The position numbers and the translations under genes were made by a program. Shown in pieces: positions 63,889 to 64,000 of a stretch of DNA of 64,000 nt. The DNA is from Nematopogon swammerdamellus (Eukaryota > Arthropoda > Insecta > Lepidoptera > Adelidae), in assembly GCA_946902875.1 (NCBI GenBank), contig OX336337.1:2480001-2544000 (forward strand). Reading direction: 5' to 3'. The notes under the pieces are model-generated. The model worked only from the letters and a program-made list of their open reading frames with translations, was not told where the DNA came from and made no database searches. Every line of letters begins with the position of its first letter. Position 1 is the first letter of the stretch.

Positions 63889-64000
63889 AAATGATGTTCA
63901 AAGCTACTATGTAAGGATTTTGTGTGTTCTGTAATCAATATTAAAATGTTCTGGTTTATAGGGTGGAATTCAGCGCTGAAATTATGAAGTTCTCCACAAG

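Overview
This window is nuclear DNA of an insect, most likely a moth or butterfly. It is AT-rich, its one recognisable conserved gene is split by introns with GT/AG splice sites, and it is packed with retrotransposon ends, SINEs and MITEs of kinds common in Lepidoptera. Nothing prokaryotic (operons, ribosome binding sites, CRISPR) is visible. Species cannot be read from the sequence.

Host genes: (1) A sarcoglycan gene of the gamma/delta/zeta type (Drosophila Scgdelta-like) lies on the minus strand at 41460-45543. Five exons with consistent splice phases encode the transmembrane segment, the ectodomain and the C-terminal cysteine cluster. The short exon carrying the start codon lies upstream, at higher coordinates or outside the window. 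All four introns and the 3' UTR contain transposon sequence. (2) An unrecognised 692-residue coiled-coil protein is encoded in one long minus-strand exon at 3333-5411, with a plausible splice acceptor just before its ATG.

Autonomous-type retrotransposons: a BEL/Pao remnant at the left edge (2-928, probable LTR start near 1228); a CR1-group LINE at 15381-19981 (minus) with an intact endonuclease/reverse transcriptase ORF and a 5'-truncated esterase-type ORF1, joined by a -1 overlap that carries a canonical slippery heptamer; the 3' end of another LINE at 7545-8513; and many short LINE 3' ends.

Non-autonomous elements dominate the rest. Family A is a SINE whose head joins a tRNA-like promoter to a 5S rRNA-like segment. 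Family B is a repeat of about 300 bp with a (TATG)n/(CATA)n end and a conserved hairpin. Family C is a SINE with a tRNA-like head that shares its core with A. Family D is a SINE with an internal (GACA)n tract. Several copies are chimeras of these modules. DNA-transposon MITEs include a pair of 294-bp hAT-type elements with perfect 8-bp target duplications, a hAT-type element with poly-G ends and a captured ORF, a 1.1-kb fold-back element with arms of about 510 bp, and three perfect palindromes with arms of 54, 62 and 81 bp.

The layout reads as host exons adrift in nested transposons. Family letters A-D and LINE-1 to LINE-4 are names used only here.
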